DNA from: DATFVA01 sp963811905
GTDB taxonomy: Bacteria > Bacteroidota > Ignavibacteria > Ignavibacteriales > Ignavibacteriaceae
Direction of reading: 5' to 3'
DNA length: 64,000 nucleotides
NCBI GenBank assembly: GCA_963811905.1
Contig: CAWETK010000021.1
Coordinates: 62,001-126,000 of the forward strand
Numbering within the stretch: the first letter of the stretch is position 1; each line of letters opens with the position of its first letter. The notes under the pieces are model-generated. The model saw only the letters and a list, made by a program, of their open reading frames with translations. It did not search any database and was not told where the DNA came from. Both the position numbers and the translations under genes were made by a program. Shown piece after piece: positions 63,965-64,000 of this stretch.

Positions 63965-64000
63965 TTAACTGTGCTTACCTTTCCTTGTAAGCACAGTTAA
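63965..64000 (+). terminator. Strong hairpin ending the nos operon
   Basis: Perfect 14-bp stem TTAACTGTGCTTAC/GTAAGCACAGTTAA with an 8-base loop, reaching the last base of the window. Any T-tract would lie outside. Confidence 0.75.

Overview
The window looks like a chromosomal segment from an Ignavibacteria-type bacterium (Bacteroidota/Chlorobi side), judged only from gene content. Seven encoded proteins end in a type IX secretion (T9SS type A) sorting domain of the form NYPNPFNPxT...SGVYxYxL...KKMxLxK. There are also hybrid two-component regulators with AraC-type output, a TonB-dependent receptor with a CarboxypepD_reg-like N-terminus, and a clade II nos cluster. Base composition is about 40% GC. 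No rRNA, tRNA, CRISPR array or intact transposase was seen.

Layout. 1-2965: the end of a MacB/LolCDE-type ABC exporter (ATPase plus two FtsX-like permeases). 3391-6639: an EamA transporter, a T9SS cargo protein whose sorting domain is locally out of frame, and a macrodomain hydrolase. 6885-10055: a glycyl-radical enzyme and its activase, best matched to trans-4-hydroxy-L-proline dehydratase. 10118-14851: a proline-iminopeptidase-like hydrolase, an S1/P1 nuclease with T9SS tail, a beta-propeller lipoprotein and alanine racemase. 15194-25811: a block of small lipoproteins and exported proteins around a 1383-residue hybrid sensor/AraC regulator. Three loci in this block carry the same 14-bp element, twice clearly and once weakly as direct repeats 21 bp apart. 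25942-33511: a tight minus-strand run of Ser/Thr kinase, TonB receptor and cytosolic GAF hybrid two-component regulator.

34078-48102 holds housekeeping and stress genes (tdh-kbl threonine catabolism, fumC, katG) mixed with T9SS cargo (an Omp28/PKD protein, an M1 aminopeptidase). 48446-50363 is an MjaI-like restriction-modification pair whose N4-cytosine methyltransferase carries a C-terminal staphylococcal-nuclease-like domain. 50691-54854 contains a tricorn-type protease, three tandem hairpins and a HigBA toxin-antitoxin pair. 55079-57045 contains gene remnants and two membrane proteins. 57248-63921 is a compact nosZ-B-D-F-Y-L-cytochrome c cluster ending at a strong hairpin at the window edge.

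Physiologically this suggests a peptide- and polymer-scavenging heterotroph with T9SS-exported enzymes, amino-acid catabolism (threonine, probably hydroxyproline), peroxide defence and N2O respiration. Intergenic regions are rich in short repeats, inverted repeats and decayed fragments of T9SS sorting domains.
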